Below are positions 7,601 through 8,048 of a DNA stretch of 8,048 bases, one piece after another (position 1 is the first letter of the stretch; every line of letters starts with the position of its first letter). The translations under genes were made by a program, and so were the position numbers. This DNA comes from DASPLH01 sp035627675. Lineage in GTDB: Bacteria > Acidobacteriota > Terriglobia > Terriglobales > Acidobacteriaceae. Under the pieces are notes generated by a model. That model was not told the origin of the DNA and ran no database searches. It saw only the letters and a list, made by a program, of their open reading frames with translations. The stretch covers positions 1 through 8,048 of the forward strand of contig DASPLH010000155.1 of assembly GCA_035627675.1 (NCBI GenBank). The letters run 5' to 3'.

Positions 7601-8048
7601 ATGATCATACAACCTGGAAAACAGTTTATAAACTGGTTCTACGAGGAGGATCAGAAGCGTACGCTTTTGCTCCAGCCGAAATACCAGAGGAATCCAATCT
7701 GGTCGGCGGGTCAGAAATGTTTCCTCATAGACAGCATCATCTCTGATTGTCCAATCCCACAGGTGTACCTAAACGTTCTTACGACTGGGGCAGGTCCGTC
7801 TCGGCGAACACTGTACGAGGTTGTTGATGGTCAGCAGCGGCTGCGAGCGATCCTTGAGTATATGAGGGACGAGTACGCACTCGTTCCGCTTACGTCCAGT
7901 GCGTATCCTGTGTCGCCGATTTACGCCAACGCGGTAGGACGGAAGTACTCCCAACTTCCTTCTGAGTATCAAGACAAAGTCTGGAATTATCCGTTGGCCG
8001 TTCAGGAGCTACGGGGCTTCTCTGACAAGCAGATCCGAGATATGTTCC
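7601..8048 (+). CDS. DUF262-domain protein, N-terminal part (runs off window end)
   Basis: The frame is open from ATG 7601 to the window end (149 codons, no stop), so the protein is partial at its C-terminus because of the window, not a mutation. It matches the DUF262 / GmrSD N-terminal pattern: LLLQPKYQRNPIW (YQR at 28-30), then QKCFLIDSIISDCPIPQVYL (38-57), then YEVVDGQQRLRAILEYM with DGQQR at 76-80, and later YPLAVQELRGFSDKQIRDMF. In the family this ParB/Srx-like fold binds and hydrolyses nucleotides through DGQQR. It occurs in GmrSD type IV restriction enzymes, which cut modified phage DNA, and in the phosphorothioate-sensing SspE. Whether a DUF1524 or other HNH nuclease domain follows lies outside the window. 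An in-frame TGA at 7571 bounds the N-terminus, and 7601 is the only ATG after it. There is no good Shine-Dalgarno. Composition is clearly less G+C-rich than gyrA, suggesting acquisition by transfer. Confidence 0.85.
   Translation, partial: MIIQPGKQFINWFYEEDQKRTLLLQPKYQRNPIWSAGQKCFLIDSIISDCPIPQVYLNVLTTGAGPSRRTLYEVVDGQQRLRAILEYMRDEYALVPLTSSAYPVSPIYANAVGRKYSQLPSEYQDKVWNYPLAVQELRGFSDKQIRDMF

Overview
This window looks like a chromosomal segment of an Acidobacteriota bacterium (Terriglobia / Koribacter-like). That is inferred from three things: G+C-rich coding sequence, a secreted protein whose C-terminal domain I recognise as common in that group, and intergenic repeats of kinds I associate with acidobacterial genomes (the 'ttcaccacagaggcacag' element, the 'ggcacggcttcagccgtgcc' hairpin, the 'ccccacctt...aaggtgggg' palindrome). 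The taxonomic call rests on memory of these patterns, not on a search.

Layout. Positions 98-973 (minus) encode a membrane-anchored protein of unknown function, flanked by a perfect 23-bp inverted repeat (68-90 and 1012-1034). Positions 1241-2227 (plus, TTG start) encode an M28-family zinc peptidase with an N-terminal membrane anchor. It is followed after 80 bp by a polytopic membrane protein (2308-3471) resembling GT-C (PMT/ArnT-type) glycosyltransferases. A 205-bp spacer holds a palindromic repeat. Next is a small secreted protein (3677-4423) with a signal peptide, a low-complexity Arg/Asp then Tyr-rich middle and a compact C-terminal domain. A 352-bp spacer with a candidate extended -10 promoter and several hairpins leads to gyrA (4776-7430), the most certain gene here. 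gyrA is followed by two perfect hairpins, the second an 18-bp stem with a GCAA loop that probably ends transcription.

After the terminator the base composition drops to about half G+C, and an open frame starts at 7601 and runs off the window end. It encodes the N-terminal part of a DUF262-domain protein (YQR and DGQQR motifs). This is the domain of GmrSD-type type IV restriction enzymes and of SspE-like defence proteins. It is the best candidate for the edge of an accessory or defence region.

The genes do not form one pathway. The peptidase and GT-C protein may be co-transcribed; gyrA appears to be its own transcription unit; the DUF262 gene looks unrelated to its neighbours. No tRNA, rRNA, CRISPR array or intact insertion sequence was seen.
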